64,000 nucleotides of DNA from Phytomonas francai (GCA_001766655.1 MJCC01000003.1:1468109-1532108); one strand, 5' to 3'. Counted from the first letter of the stretch, positions 50,259 through 60,979 are shown. Numbers and translations: made by a program. The notes: generated from the letters alone by a model not told the origin.

Positions 50259-52988
50259 TCAAGTATTTCTCGTTTTATTTTTCCGTTTCTTTTCAAGTAG
50301 TTTTTGCAGCGAAGCAATCTCAGCGGCACGGTTGTTTTGCTCAAGGCAACGAATGACTTGATTAACAACATTATCCTTGACACTGGAGCTATGATGCCGC
50401 ATTAACTCTTGAAAGATTCGCAGCGTATCAGACCAGGTATGGCTTGACACAATTCCTATGGTCATAGTAAAAATTGACAAAGGAGGCTTACTAAACGCCT
50501 TCTTTGCTTGATCAAAAACTAAAATTGCATCCTCCCACCGATTGTGTCTACCTAGAACAGATAAGATGATTAAGTATGTATTGACGTCCCTATACGTCAC
50601 GGCAAGCTCGTTAAAAAATTCAATTGACTTTTCCCATTCCGACGACCTCCCAAGAGTAGTGAGAAGAGTGTTCATGGTGGTCGTATTTATCGGGACTTCC
50701 TTTTCTTTCATTGTTTGGAAAACCAAAATCGACACGTCTGGTTTACCAACAGCCGCGCCTAGGGCACAGTTGTAAATCAACGTTAACGCTTCTGAGTTGC
50801 TAGCGCCTACATCTCTAACTTGCTTGAGTGTCTCAAGTGCCTCCATCCATTGTTTATCTCTAGCGTAAAGAAACATGGTCTCTGTAATAGCGGAGAGATC
50901 CACCTCAACACCTGCATCCAAAGCTGAGCTACGATCAATGCCGCTGTCCGTATTGAGGGATGGCAACGATAAATTAATGTCCTTTACAGACAGATCGGAA
51001 AGAGGTTCCCGGCACAAATTTCGGAGAGCGTCATTTATCAGAGCAACTGCAGTCGGCAGAGCCTTTGGAATTGGCACATATTTACCGAACGTGTCGGCGA
51101 GTTCTGCTATTTCAGAGTACATACTGCGCGTGAAAAGAAGAGGGGTAAGACATCGGAGGGTTCGAGACGGCCTAAACCCCGGGATAAGCTTTGCAATCTT
51201 TACGGCAGCGCGCAAAACATCCTCTGTTGGAGATATTTTTGCTGCCTTGATAGCAATGAAAAGATGCATTGGCCGTATTCCGATGCATCGAATTTGTTCC
51301 TCAATTTCCTTAAAGACAAGCATCGGATTCTTTACATCAATAGCTTTGAAAGCGATTGATTCAAGTACTTTGGGATCATTCTTGTCAAGTCCACGCTTTG
51401 CCATGTCAGAGAGCACCTCTTGGATACTGTCACGGTTTGTTTGACGAATGAGCTGTGCGTACACTTCCTCATCGGCAGATGTGGACGAAGTAAGTTGTTG
51501 TAGAAGATGCCGACGCTGAAAGCCCTTCTCCGCAGACGCAAGCGCAAGCTTCGCATGCTTACCCATACGCCCTGTCGCTGTTATGTTTTTCGTAGCGAAC
51601 GAAATAACCTCTGCCCTTGCTTGGTCATTCAGGCAGTACGAATGCTTAAGTAATAAAATGTCAAGTTGATTCGTAGGGTCCGCCATGTGGGACTTTGAAA
51701 TGTTCACAACACGAATGGCCTCCTCCCAATTACCATGATGTAAAAGGATGGTGGCGGCCTTCTTGACGAGATTCCTATCTAATGTTTTTTTGGCGTCCTC
51801 GCTCAAGGTGTTATAAATGGTTAGAAACTTCTCGCCCTTGTGCAGTCCAAGTTTTAATTTACTCTTTACGTCCTCGCTAACCTTAGAGGATTCGAGGAGC
51901 TTTACGAACTGCTCCACGAACTCGAATCGCTCGAAAGGGTCAAGGCAACGCATCTTTAAAAGCACATGATGGCTAGCTGAAGGGATAAGCGAAGCAGCCC
52001 GACTACCGAGATCGATAATATTTTTAAAAAGCTTAAGAGACTCCTCAAGCGATGTAGAGAAGTAAATGTCACGTAGTATACTCATCTCCCCCGCAAGATA
52101 GTGCGCCTTAGTGGTAACACTGGTTCGCTTCTCGATCCAGCTACTTCCCAAGATTTGGTGGTCTCGCTCGAGTTTTGCAGCAGCGAGAAGATCCGCCTCC
52201 TCTTGTTTTTTTTTCTGGATTTGTGCTAGCTCTAATTCCCGCTGCTTCTCCCAGGAGTCGACAGAGACCGTTTCCGCCTCTACACTCTGCGATGGAGTCT
52301 TAAAAAATAGCTTTTCATTGCTGGAAATACTACCCAACAGAGATGTTTTTCGTGAGGGGGAGCTACTCGCTTTGTCAGGAAGGCGGTTTTGCGGAAGCTT
52401 GTCGATTGTCGTTAGAGTAAAATTGTTTTGCTGAGGAGCGTAAAGAGTCGAACGCGCTTCAAACAACGGCTTGTCCTCTGCAATGGGAATATCGCCAAAA
52501 ACGTCTGAGAATTGTTCCTGCTCTTGAGACACCGGTGTTTGGCTAACCTTCTCATGTCGAGCATATTGTGTGGTTGAAGAAACAACAGTCGCCTGTATGT
52601 TTGTTTCTGTCATCGAGTCCTTTTTATCAAGCGCCTCAGATGTTGTTGTTGGTAGAGGCATTGCCGGTAGGCTTTTAATCTTTCCAAGAGAAACAATGGA
52701 TGGAACATCGAGGTGCGGTACTTTTTTCGAAAAGCTTTCCACTGACGGTTGTTGTCTCAAAGGTGACGAAGTTCTTTGGGTAGCAAGAAACTCTACTACT
52801 TTATAAGATACCCCTCCAAGAGAGCCTCCGCGTGCCTTACTTTGACTATGAATGCCTTTGAGGTGATGCGAAATCCGCTTATCACCCCTCTCGAGAGCAT
52901 TTATTGCGCCTGTCTTTTGTGCGGAGTCAAAAATGACCTTGGCGGCTGCAGCAAACGATGATGTATAACCCTTACGAGGCCCAGGCAT
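50259..52988 (-). CDS. Pentatricopeptide repeat (PPR) protein, probably mitochondrial
   Basis: 909 residues from the ATG at 52988; the frame before it opens with GTG. PPR-type helical pairs are clear in the last ~220 residues (NTTTMNTLLTTLGRSSEWEKSIEFFNEL, NTYLIILSVLGRHNRWEDAILVFDQA, STFTMTIG-like). Weaker helical repeats run from about residue 300 to 700. The first ~260 residues are low-complexity, Ser/Pro/Lys-rich, after a basic start (MPGPRKGYTSSFAAAAK) compatible with mitochondrial import. PPR proteins bind specific organellar RNAs for processing, stability or translation, and trypanosome mitochondrial ribosomes include many. The target is unknown. Confidence 0.85.
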   Translation of the reverse strand: MPGPRKGYTSSFAAAAKVIFDSAQKTGAINALERGDKRISHHLKGIHSQSKARGGSLGGVSYKVVEFLATQRTSSPLRQQPSVESFSKKVPHLDVPSIVSLGKIKSLPAMPLPTTTSEALDKKDSMTETNIQATVVSSTTQYARHEKVSQTPVSQEQEQFSDVFGDIPIAEDKPLFEARSTLYAPQQNNFTLTTIDKLPQNRLPDKASSSPSRKTSLLGSISSNEKLFFKTPSQSVEAETVSVDSWEKQRELELAQIQKKKQEEADLLAAAKLERDHQILGSSWIEKRTSVTTKAHYLAGEMSILRDIYFSTSLEESLKLFKNIIDLGSRAASLIPSASHHVLLKMRCLDPFERFEFVEQFVKLLESSKVSEDVKSKLKLGLHKGEKFLTIYNTLSEDAKKTLDRNLVKKAATILLHHGNWEEAIRVVNISKSHMADPTNQLDILLLKHSYCLNDQARAEVISFATKNITATGRMGKHAKLALASAEKGFQRRHLLQQLTSSTSADEEVYAQLIRQTNRDSIQEVLSDMAKRGLDKNDPKVLESIAFKAIDVKNPMLVFKEIEEQIRCIGIRPMHLFIAIKAAKISPTEDVLRAAVKIAKLIPGFRPSRTLRCLTPLLFTRSMYSEIAELADTFGKYVPIPKALPTAVALINDALRNLCREPLSDLSVKDINLSLPSLNTDSGIDRSSALDAGVEVDLSAITETMFLYARDKQWMEALETLKQVRDVGASNSEALTLIYNCALGAAVGKPDVSILVFQTMKEKEVPINTTTMNTLLTTLGRSSEWEKSIEFFNELAVTYRDVNTYLIILSVLGRHNRWEDAILVFDQAKKAFSKPPLSIFTMTIGIVSSHTWSDTLRIFQELMRHHSSSVKDNVVNQVIRCLEQNNRAAEIASLQKLLEKKRKNKTRNT

Positions 52989-53214
52989 CGCATGTAGAAA
53001 AGCGGGGTACACAAATAAGTGAGTATAAAGGAAATAAGTGACTTACAAAAATAGTCCGGAGGGGAGTAAGGGAAAATGGGGAAAAATAACACATAATTAA
53101 ATTGAAATAGAACAAGTGCGGTATTATTACTGCTTTTAAAGGGTAGCGTGTCGATATTCTAGCAAACCTAATTCCTTGTTTCCAACGGAACATCTTTAAC
53201 CGCCCTGGAGCTGC

Positions 53215-54510
53215 TTACATAATGTAGGAAGCAATCGAAGTTCCGAAATGATCGTGCAGACGACATGCATCAATGACTGCATGGAAAGGTTGCAGCAACG
53301 AAACAAAAACATCATCATTGGAGCAATCTAGAAGCGTGTCTAAGGCGTATATGGGTATTTGATCATCCCCAGATGATAAGTCTATTAAGGAAATTTGTTG
53401 GAGAAGTACTATTAATTCCAAAAATGATGCACGGTTTAAAGTGACATGTGACCTTCCATATGTATTGTGTTGCTGACGAATAAGAACAAACAAGCGTTCA
53501 AGGAGGAGACGGCAGTTGCCCTCGCTACAATGGGAATGCATCCGTTCGGTTTCCTTGGCCAACACACAAATAGCGATAAAGAGAACAGGGGATCGGATAG
53601 TTTTTATGAATTCGGAAAATCTATCTTGAAAAACTTGTCGCACCACACCGTAAACCTCCTTCACGGTGATAACTGCCTCGGCAGGAACATATGAAAAATT
53701 GTTCTCCTCAATCCTCATAACAACTCGACACACTGCCGCCGAGGCAGACTGAAGCAGCCTTCGACCATCACCATAATGAGATGCGGTTTGATGGCACAAC
53801 AGGTTTATAGCTTGGTCTTGAAAAAGCTTAGGCTCGATACCACTCAGACGCGATACCAATATCTCCTTGAGTTCGTGAATCCCATATGGCAAAAAAACAA
53901 GCTGCTTGGTGATGTCTAACCGACTTTTTGTTTTTGTATCCACTGCTAAATCCATTGAATTGGATATGGTGATAAGTTTGCAGCATGCAAACGGCAAAAT
54001 AAGCCAATCAATGACTTTGAAGAGTGCCTTTGCATGCTTTTCAAGCACCTTGTCTACCTCATCAATCACAATAACACACAAAGAGGGGGTGGTGCCCCAA
54101 CCATTCCGAAATCGCTTTTCAATCAGGGAAGAGCACTGATCAACCGGGCACTTTTCGACGTATCCGAGACGTGTTTGCATGAGATGACAAAATAAAGTCC
54201 AGTAGATGTCGGTACTCTTTTGAATGACATAGCCGTTAAGGAAAACTGCCGTCGGCTTTCCAGACTCCTGTGTCGCTAACTGCGTAAGGGCATAGTGAAT
54301 TGTAGCTGTTTTACCCGTTCCAGGCATACCGAAAAGCTGCATGGTGTGGTGAGCAGGCTCTTTTAAGAAATCGACAATCGCTTTGCAATGCTCATCACGG
54401 CAAACTATCTGTCTTGAAAAGGTCATGTTTGAGACACTAAGGGCTTGAATGCCATCTTTTAGTGCCCTCAATAAAGTTTCACGTGTATAATTCTTTTTCC
54501 CTTTACTCAT
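53215..54510 (-). CDS. ORC1/CDC6-like replication origin-binding AAA+ ATPase
   Basis: 431 residues from the ATG at 54510. The upstream extension opens with GTG and runs into a GT repeat and T-tract, the likely splice acceptor. Walker A GMPGTGKT at 61-68, Walker B VIVIDEVD with Asp150/Glu151, sensor 1 in ISNSMDLA, and a C-terminal winged-helix-like region. The size, with no BAH domain, fits the trypanosomatid ORC1/CDC6 protein of about 430-440 residues, which serves as both Orc1 and Cdc6 in origin licensing. The SRLDITKQLVFLPY segment contains the sensor 2/arginine finger region typical of the family. Confidence 0.92.
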   Translation of the reverse strand: MSKGKKNYTRETLLRALKDGIQALSVSNMTFSRQIVCRDEHCKAIVDFLKEPAHHTMQLFGMPGTGKTATIHYALTQLATQESGKPTAVFLNGYVIQKSTDIYWTLFCHLMQTRLGYVEKCPVDQCSSLIEKRFRNGWGTTPSLCVIVIDEVDKVLEKHAKALFKVIDWLILPFACCKLITISNSMDLAVDTKTKSRLDITKQLVFLPYGIHELKEILVSRLSGIEPKLFQDQAINLLCHQTASHYGDGRRLLQSASAAVCRVVMRIEENNFSYVPAEAVITVKEVYGVVRQVFQDRFSEFIKTIRSPVLFIAICVLAKETERMHSHCSEGNCRLLLERLFVLIRQQHNTYGRSHVTLNRASFLELIVLLQQISLIDLSSGDDQIPIYALDTLLDCSNDDVFVSLLQPFHAVIDACRLHDHFGTSIASYIM

Positions 54511-54860
54511 ATCTTCGACACACACACACACACAAAAAAAAAAAAAAAAAGGAAAAAATGAAAGTTAAAAACCGAAAAAGTGAGAAGGATGTAGGGTTCA
54601 TTGAATTGAATCTTTCGAGCTTCCACTGTGTTGCAGGTTAGAAAATGTAACCATTACAGTGCGATTCTTATCCTTAGCTACCATTTCTACGAATATACTA
54701 CAGATAACTAGAATTGAAGAATTATCCCTAACGCGCGGTTAGCCTCCCGCGAAAGAAAAAAATACTGACAGAACAACAATAGTCCATATAATCAGAAAGA
54801 GAAATACAAACACTAAAATAATCGCACTATTTGAAATTAAACAATCAGGAAAAAAGTGAG
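54511..54860. other. Spacer
   Basis: A (CA)n repeat then an A-run at 54519-54551 (GT and T on the coding strand) lie directly upstream of the ORC1/CDC6 ATG and probably form its splice-acceptor tract. The rest is AT-rich with no gene. Confidence 0.6.
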
Positions 54861-55253
54861 CTAAGTGAGTCCTAAAATGCCGAAGATGCTGCGGCATTTT
54901 AAGAGTCGATCGGCTGTAACTAGCTTAATCTTTCCGTCTTCAACAAAATAAATCTCTCTCCAGAGGGGCAAAAAGCGAAAGAACCATTGCCCGATATTAC
55001 CGCTTTCCACCATCCCTCGGTCCCATGTGAATTTCCGCTGGAAGGTTCCTTCTCCAATTTCCTGAATCGGCACAGAACTAAGGTAGTCCCTCTTTACAAA
55101 ATTCTTTTCATCCGTTAAAAGCTCATGAATTCGCTTTCCATGATGCATTCCTCCCCATGGGCAGCCAAAAGAAGCACCGGGAGCCAAAAGCCGGTACGCC
55201 TCCTCACTCTTCCCTTCCCTTCGCAGGCGTAAAAAATCCTCGACCACTTGCAT
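54861..55253 (-). CDS. NTF2-like/SnoaL-fold small protein
   Basis: 130 residues. The pattern of an N-terminal helix (VVEDFLRLRREGKSEEAYRLLAP) followed by curved sheet strands (FQRKFTWDRGMV, WFFRFLPLWREIYFVEDGKIKLVTADR) fits the NTF2-like cone fold. Many members carry small-molecule or protein-binding roles rather than one common reaction, so no activity is assigned. It sits between two genes of the same block on the same strand. It is intact and begins at the first ATG. Confidence 0.6.
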   Translation of the reverse strand: MQVVEDFLRLRREGKSEEAYRLLAPGASFGCPWGGMHHGKRIHELLTDEKNFVKRDYLSSVPIQEIGEGTFQRKFTWDRGMVESGNIGQWFFRFLPLWREIYFVEDGKIKLVTADRLLKCRSIFGILGLT

Positions 55254-55451
55254 CGAAACTCTGAACCTTATAGTCTCTCAATTGGCAAAACAGGGGGAAA
55301 TAAACGGGAAAAGGGGAAAGAATTATCTGTCCGTTTCATTGAGCGGACAAGGAAGATGGTATTTTCGAATTTAAAAAGCATTTTATTATTCTTGTTTACA
55401 TTTGTAGTTATTGTTTAAAATTTAATGGGAAGAGAGGAAATACAATGTTGG

Positions 55452-57083
55452 CTAAAATACCTTGGAGTCAAATGATTCCCTGGGTGACTTATCGGGATAA
55501 TCAAGAGACACTTGGAGATCAAAATGCTCCTTCTCCTTCAAGTTCGATTCAACCGCCGACTTCGCAAGCTGTGAAAGCTGCAGAGGATAAGTCGGATCTA
55601 AAGCCATACGGACAGCCTCAGCAACATCATCCTCTGGCTCATCCGTTGTCTCCTGAAGCATGTGCATTAAGCGCTTTTTATAGTCATTCCAGTCCCCGCC
55701 GAGCATTTCGACATATTTCTTCAACTGCTTTTGGCGCTGAAAACTCGCCTTCCGCCTGCCCCAATCACGGCTCTGTGGCGGGGGTTTTGCGCCAGGTATT
55801 TGATGGAAGAAGGCAAAGTTATGAATTGAAGTGAGCTTGTGCAGTATCCACAATTCGGACCGCATTTTTTTCTTCAAATCCGAAACCATCGAGACTTTAG
55901 GACCCAAAAACTGGTGTCGAAGAAAGCCACCATAACGTATTGGGGCATCATAGTAATCTAATAATACGAACCGACGATTATGCTTAATTTCATACTCGAT
56001 GGGATGCGGCTCTGACGAATTTAAAATAGAACGCAGGTTGGTGCAGCAGATGGCAATGACTCCAGTGTCTGACAGAAAGTCTAAAGCCTTTTCAAAAAAC
56101 TCCTCTAATCTTCCAGCAACCCCTTGCATGCCAGGAGCAAACATACTAGTATAGTCGGTTAGAGAGGACACAATTTCCTCATCAGGATAGAACACAAGGA
56201 TGTCGTATTTTCTTGGGCTTCTGTCATCCTGAGCAGGAAATAGCTCGGCGGTCTGAAAACTAATACCCGATAGCTTGTGGTGTGTCGTGGCATCTTTTGT
56301 GCAACTCGCAATTGCTCGCGGGCGTGGATCAACGCCACGAACAATCGGTACATTCATAAGCTTAACAGCAAAAGGCACCACTCCTGAGCTGCAGTTCACA
56401 ACTAATGCTCGATTAAGTCCCAAGGTAGGTCTAAAATTGGTCAGCCACCTCTTGAGCAAAATAATTGGTTCAAGTGAAGAACGGGAGGGCAACATGATCC
56501 CGTACGGTGGGTGCAACCGAATCGCTTTTGGAAGCAATGGTGCAACGGATGCGCCCTCCTCAAATGCGAAAAAGCTCTTAATCAGCTCAACATACTCGGC
56601 GTATTGTAAATGAGAATGCTCGGAAATGGGGTAGTACTCTTCAACAAAAAGTTGGAATCGCCTCCAAAGAAATTGTGACCACTTGTAGTTATCAAAGTAA
56701 AAATTTTGAACCCCAAAGCTTTGGTTTAGTTCCGGATTATTAAAATCGTCCAAGGACCAAAAGTCACGCCGTATGAGAATACGGCTAATCAATTCCTTTT
56801 CATTGGCTTGGGAAGTTACAAGATCTTGAGGCGATACCAAGGGGTACTCGGATTGGCATAAGCTTCGGACACCAATAAAAACTTTATGAATGGTTTCAAT
56901 GCTGTTGAGTGGAGCCACAAAGTGGCCCGCCCTGATCAAAGAATAGACAGCGTCAATGGATTCAGTATCATCCAATGGAACGTAACCAAGTGGATAGCGC
57001 ACGGGGTCAAGCGTTGCCTCCGGACGCAAAATAAGAGAGCGTGAGAATCTGAAGGCCCATCGTGCTCGGAAAAGCCTTCTCAT
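55452..57083 (-). CDS. SAM-dependent methyltransferase-fold protein, probably mitochondrial
   Basis: 543 residues. The N-terminus (MRRLFRARWAFRFSRSLILR) is an Arg-rich, acid-free helix, a classic mitochondrial presequence. A Rossmann methyltransferase core begins near residue 225 with ALVVNCSSGVVPFAV as a degenerate motif I, then GVDPRPRAIA as the acidic motif. KYDILVFYPDEE and DTGVIAICC follow as later strands. Motif I lacks the normal GxGxG, so SAM binding is uncertain. The C-terminal ~120 residues are charged, with an unstructured tail. Such proteins occur among mitochondrial ribosome assembly factors of trypanosomatids; this is inference. It is the first gene of the minus-strand block, next to the divergent strand switch. 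Confidence 0.65.
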   Translation of the reverse strand: MRRLFRARWAFRFSRSLILRPEATLDPVRYPLGYVPLDDTESIDAVYSLIRAGHFVAPLNSIETIHKVFIGVRSLCQSEYPLVSPQDLVTSQANEKELISRILIRRDFWSLDDFNNPELNQSFGVQNFYFDNYKWSQFLWRRFQLFVEEYYPISEHSHLQYAEYVELIKSFFAFEEGASVAPLLPKAIRLHPPYGIMLPSRSSLEPIILLKRWLTNFRPTLGLNRALVVNCSSGVVPFAVKLMNVPIVRGVDPRPRAIASCTKDATTHHKLSGISFQTAELFPAQDDRSPRKYDILVFYPDEEIVSSLTDYTSMFAPGMQGVAGRLEEFFEKALDFLSDTGVIAICCTNLRSILNSSEPHPIEYEIKHNRRFVLLDYYDAPIRYGGFLRHQFLGPKVSMVSDLKKKMRSELWILHKLTSIHNFAFFHQIPGAKPPPQSRDWGRRKASFQRQKQLKKYVEMLGGDWNDYKKRLMHMLQETTDEPEDDVAEAVRMALDPTYPLQLSQLAKSAVESNLKEKEHFDLQVSLDYPDKSPRESFDSKVF

Positions 57084-58142
57084 TTAGGAAAAATCAAGTA
57101 CTTGGGCATCAATACTACGCTTAGTAAAAATCTAAGGAGGAAGATAGAAACAATGTATAATGAAGCATGCACCGTAGTTTTAACGGTACTAACATATCTC
57201 TAGATTTTCTAGCCAAAAAGGAGACATAAATAATAATAATAAAGACTGTTTCTTTTCAATAACCAGAGCCTCGAAGATAATATTTTTTGAAAGTAAAATA
57301 GAGATAAACAATAATTTTGAAAAAAAAAACTTGGTAAGGAACCCATCGAATTGCAACAAAAAAAAGAGCACAAGTGCAAATTCATTAAACTAAGAATGTT
57401 GAAATACATCAATATAAATAAAACAGACTTAGATATTCGAAACTTAAAAATTCTAAAACACACGCAAAAAAAAAACATAAAGGTTCAGGGAAAGCTAGTA
57501 ATCGGACTAAAGGCAGACAGATGAGATGCATAGACACAGATTCTTCAACTCAAAAAATGTCTGAATTTGAAATATGAAGAATAAGGTAGAAGTCCTTCAT
57601 CACTTCGTCTAGAGAGAAAACACAAACGAAGTTATTTAAAATAAAATTTATGCATACTTATAATAAAGACATTCATCCCCTTTTATTTGTCACTATCTCG
57701 GAAAAAACGTTAGTTTATCGTCATATTTTTAAAGATACTTCTTCTCTGTAGTCGATACAAGAATTCTATTTGTTGGATTCTAAAATTCAAAAAAAAAAGC
57801 TATCCGCTTCTCGTGAAATTCTTTAGCCATAAAAAACCTGAACGTTTACATTTCATTGAGTAGTTTCCTTTTAACCACGTATTAAAGCACCCAAAGTATT
57901 CCTAGAATAGACGCATCATCTCAGCAGCGACACTTCACGAAAGTGGATAAGTATTAAACAATTTTCCCGAAGGAAGGATATACAGTATTATAGAAATGTT
58001 CATTTTGATTGACATTTTCTGTTAATAATAATGATAACAATAAGAAAAGTATATCCCAGCTTTCTCTGAAGAAAAAAGATATTTACGGAAAGACTAAGGG
58101 CATGCCCGCGCATAAAGGCGACTGAATTCTAGGGGGCAAACC

Positions 58143-58166
58143 TCCCCCCCCCCCCCCCCAAAAAAA
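58143..58166 (+). repeat. Poly-C run followed by poly-A
   Basis: About 17 Cs then 7 As (58143-58166). It is the only long C-run on the plus strand in the divergent region. Confidence 0.85.
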
Positions 58167-59480
58167 GGAAAGAAATCATCTAACATGCTTGGCGGGGAAG
58201 GGTCCCATTTCCCCCTCCTCAAAATGAATCAATAATTTCACAAGGGTCTTCAAGAGACAATGGATCTTATTCCATAACGCCCGATGCATCTATGAATATC
58301 CCCCACCCTTCCCCCTCGTAGATATGTTCATCATTATAAATATGGGGAAAAATTCAGTGACTAAAAGAATGCAAAAACAAAAAAGCGCGATGCTGACACA
58401 CATCTATCCCCAATGGGTCCCGTGCGGGGGACTGCGATGGTGCAAATAGGGGCGTGCCGCCATGCGCTGTTCATTCGCAAGCCTTCGGAAGAACGAGTTC
58501 AGTTTGCGAGCAGAAGCCCCTTGGAATCTTGCTGTCGACATCCATACGCAAATCCCTGCTTCATTTAGTTATGCGTTCGGCATTTTTTATGGCTGAATCT
58601 TTGGGGGGGTGTAGTTTCAGTATACCTCATCTGTGCCTTTTCAAAAATGTATGCGGATAATGCTTGCACTTTCTTGACGTTTTCCATTTCTACCAAGTGT
58701 CAAGAAATGTTAATAGAACCTAACGGTGTTGAACAGGATCTTCTTCGCCCTGGTGTGATTGTTTATCTGTGACCATGTGTGCACAGTAGTAACTCTAGGT
58801 TGCGGTGCTGCCAGCGATGTGGGACCTAGCACACAGCAACAAGGTTCTGCAGACAAGAACCCCTTTTACACATTACCTTGGGTGCAGCGCACTGTGCCTG
58901 TGTTTGTCTAATACGATCACTGTCATACTAGTGGATGTTTTTGCAGTAGTGCAAGGCACAGGGTGAGTCTCTTAATTGTGCGCTGTGCCTGTTGAGATTT
59001 AAAGGATGCTGGCAGGCGTAAGGTTGAATTGCTCTTAGCTACGATGGATCGACACCTCTACTTTATGCGTCTCATCAGTTGTACCGTTTTTCATACAGCT
59101 CGACGTTCCCTGTGTGGGGTCAGTGTCTGAACAGGATAGGCATTGAGAAATGATCCCATGGAAATGCACATCCTCTTGGTATCCGCTTGCCTTGAGGAAT
59201 CCGCTCTATACAGGAAGCATTTTTGCCTTGTTGCTTAGGTTTTGGTTTGTTTCCATGCCGCTTGTTGTGGGGAAATTTTCCTTTGATGACGAAACCGTTG
59301 ACAAATACACTGCACACTGACCGTACATTGTGAGGGCTTTTCATAGGTCGAGGTGACTCTTACTTTGTGCCATCTATTGATACTGCAAGAAATCCGAGGT
59401 GTAGAATCTTCGTGCTGGAGTTGGGAAGGCATACAATTCGTGGAAAGCTGCCACAATTGTTTCCATACATATAGCTCGAG

Positions 59481-59855
59481 ATGAAGGGGATCAACTTTGT
59501 GTTTTTAGAGCGCCAACATCTCTGGGCTCTGCATCTGGGCAAGACAAAGGGCTCGTTTAATTTTACCGTAACGGGATACCACATCATTTTTGAACCTTTT
59601 AATTTGACCCTCACTGGGTCGGGTGGGTGCTTGCGTGGTGTGACGCACAGCGAATGCAATGAGCTGGACATTGCCATTTTGACTACAGGAACGTATGGGT
59701 TCTTGGATAGCAAGATGCTGCTTCGAGCTGCGGTTAGAGGCAAAGACGTTCAAGATTGTGTGACCGGTGTGCGTACCCGAACAGCGAGAGCTGAAGTCAT
59801 AATCAATTTACACTGCTTACACAAGCACCCCCTCGGTGCACTGCACGTTCACTAG
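59481..59855 (+). CDS. Unassigned open frame within the strand-switch region
   Basis: 124 codons from an ATG, on the same strand as the ESAG3-like gene. It is hydrophobic early (FVFLERQHLWALHLG) without a clean signal peptide or transmembrane helix. No family is recognised. Length alone is weak evidence, and an overlapping minus-strand frame of similar length exists, so it may be chance or the remnant of a gene. Confidence 0.2.
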   Translation: MKGINFVFLERQHLWALHLGKTKGSFNFTVTGYHIIFEPFNLTLTGSGGCLRGVTHSECNELDIAILTTGTYGFLDSKMLLRAAVRGKDVQDCVTGVRTRTARAEVIINLHCLHKHPLGALHVH

Positions 59856-60979
59856 CGTTGCCATTTCAACATATGTGACGTTGCGGGATGCCAGCTCGGT
59901 GTCTCTTTTCTGTGCATGTCAACTCGTTTCAAAACAGCATTATTCTTCCTCACGCTACTATTTCGGATTAGTTTGTGCACAAAGCACATGAATTATCCGA
60001 GCGTTACAGACTGAACCACTGCGCTGTATTAGTGTTGGCCATATATCTTTTCCGGCAATCTCTATTCAAATTAGTGGGGATCGAAGTATGCTTGCGCCGA
60101 CAGATTGTATCCTTGGTGATTTCCCACCAATTATTCCTTCCCCTGATCACACTTGCTTTGCCCTTCCATACATGCAATTCCAAGCTCCTTACACTTTTGC
60201 TCGGTCAGCTGCTTGTCAACTATTCTGAAGAGCGACACTGAGGTAATTGCATCCCACTGTGGACCGTGTTGGTTTCTGCAGGCAGGCCAGGTGTGCGTCC
60301 CTCAGAGAAGGGGGGAAACACGGAGGAGGGGACTTGTCCGATGAGCACACTCGACGCATCACCCGAGTGGGCTGGTGGAGCGGGCACTCTCAGATATTAC
60401 TGCCTCACGTGGTAAAGTTTCTTGGATACAAAAATTCAGGTCGGAGACTTTTTCCTCTACCCTGTATGCTGAACATTTCCAAGGGGCGCCAAGCATGATG
60501 CGCTCAGTCGTACAGACACACAGTCTCGAGACTTTTTGTTTCACCTTTGCAACTTTTCTTATCACACCGATCTGCGTAGATTCCATGGTTTCGATCGATT
60601 ATGGGCTAGAGAATTATGCTTCCCCCCGTTGGTTGGGTTTCGAGCGTTTCGGACCCCTACTTTCACCCTTTCCTAAACCACACGGTGCGTCTTTTCTCAG
60701 CGTTAAAACCGCTGTTCAAGACCACTGCGAGAACTATGGACACACAGGATGGCGTGCCGTGGGAATTTGCTAACGGTTATTTAGAATTCATAAGCAACTG
60801 AAAAAATTGAGATCACTACCAGAGGACAGCGTGCTTTCCTCTTTTTTAAATTCACATTTTAATTACTCTACATTCTTTTTTCTTTCTGACTCATTTTAAT
60901 ATGTTTAGACATAAGGACGGATAGCAGTGTGTTCTCTTTGTTTGGAGGCATAGAGGATCAGCACTCGGAAGGGTTTACG

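Larger units (their letters stand above)
57084..60979. other. Divergent strand-switch region (putative transcription start region)
   Basis: Minus-strand genes run left from 57083 and a plus-strand gene runs right from 60980. In trypanosomes such divergent junctions are RNA polymerase II start regions with H2A.Z/H2B.V nucleosomes. 57084-58400 is AT-rich, with a C-run and A-run at about 58143-58166. From about 58400 to 60800 the sequence is more balanced and contains short open stretches (59481-59855, 60616-60801) but no gene I can support. No tRNA was recognised. Confidence 0.7.

Noticed and set aside
58843..58866. tRNA gene in the divergent strand-switch region
   Set aside because: A T-arm-like hairpin is visible but there is no A box, anticodon arm or acceptor stem around it.
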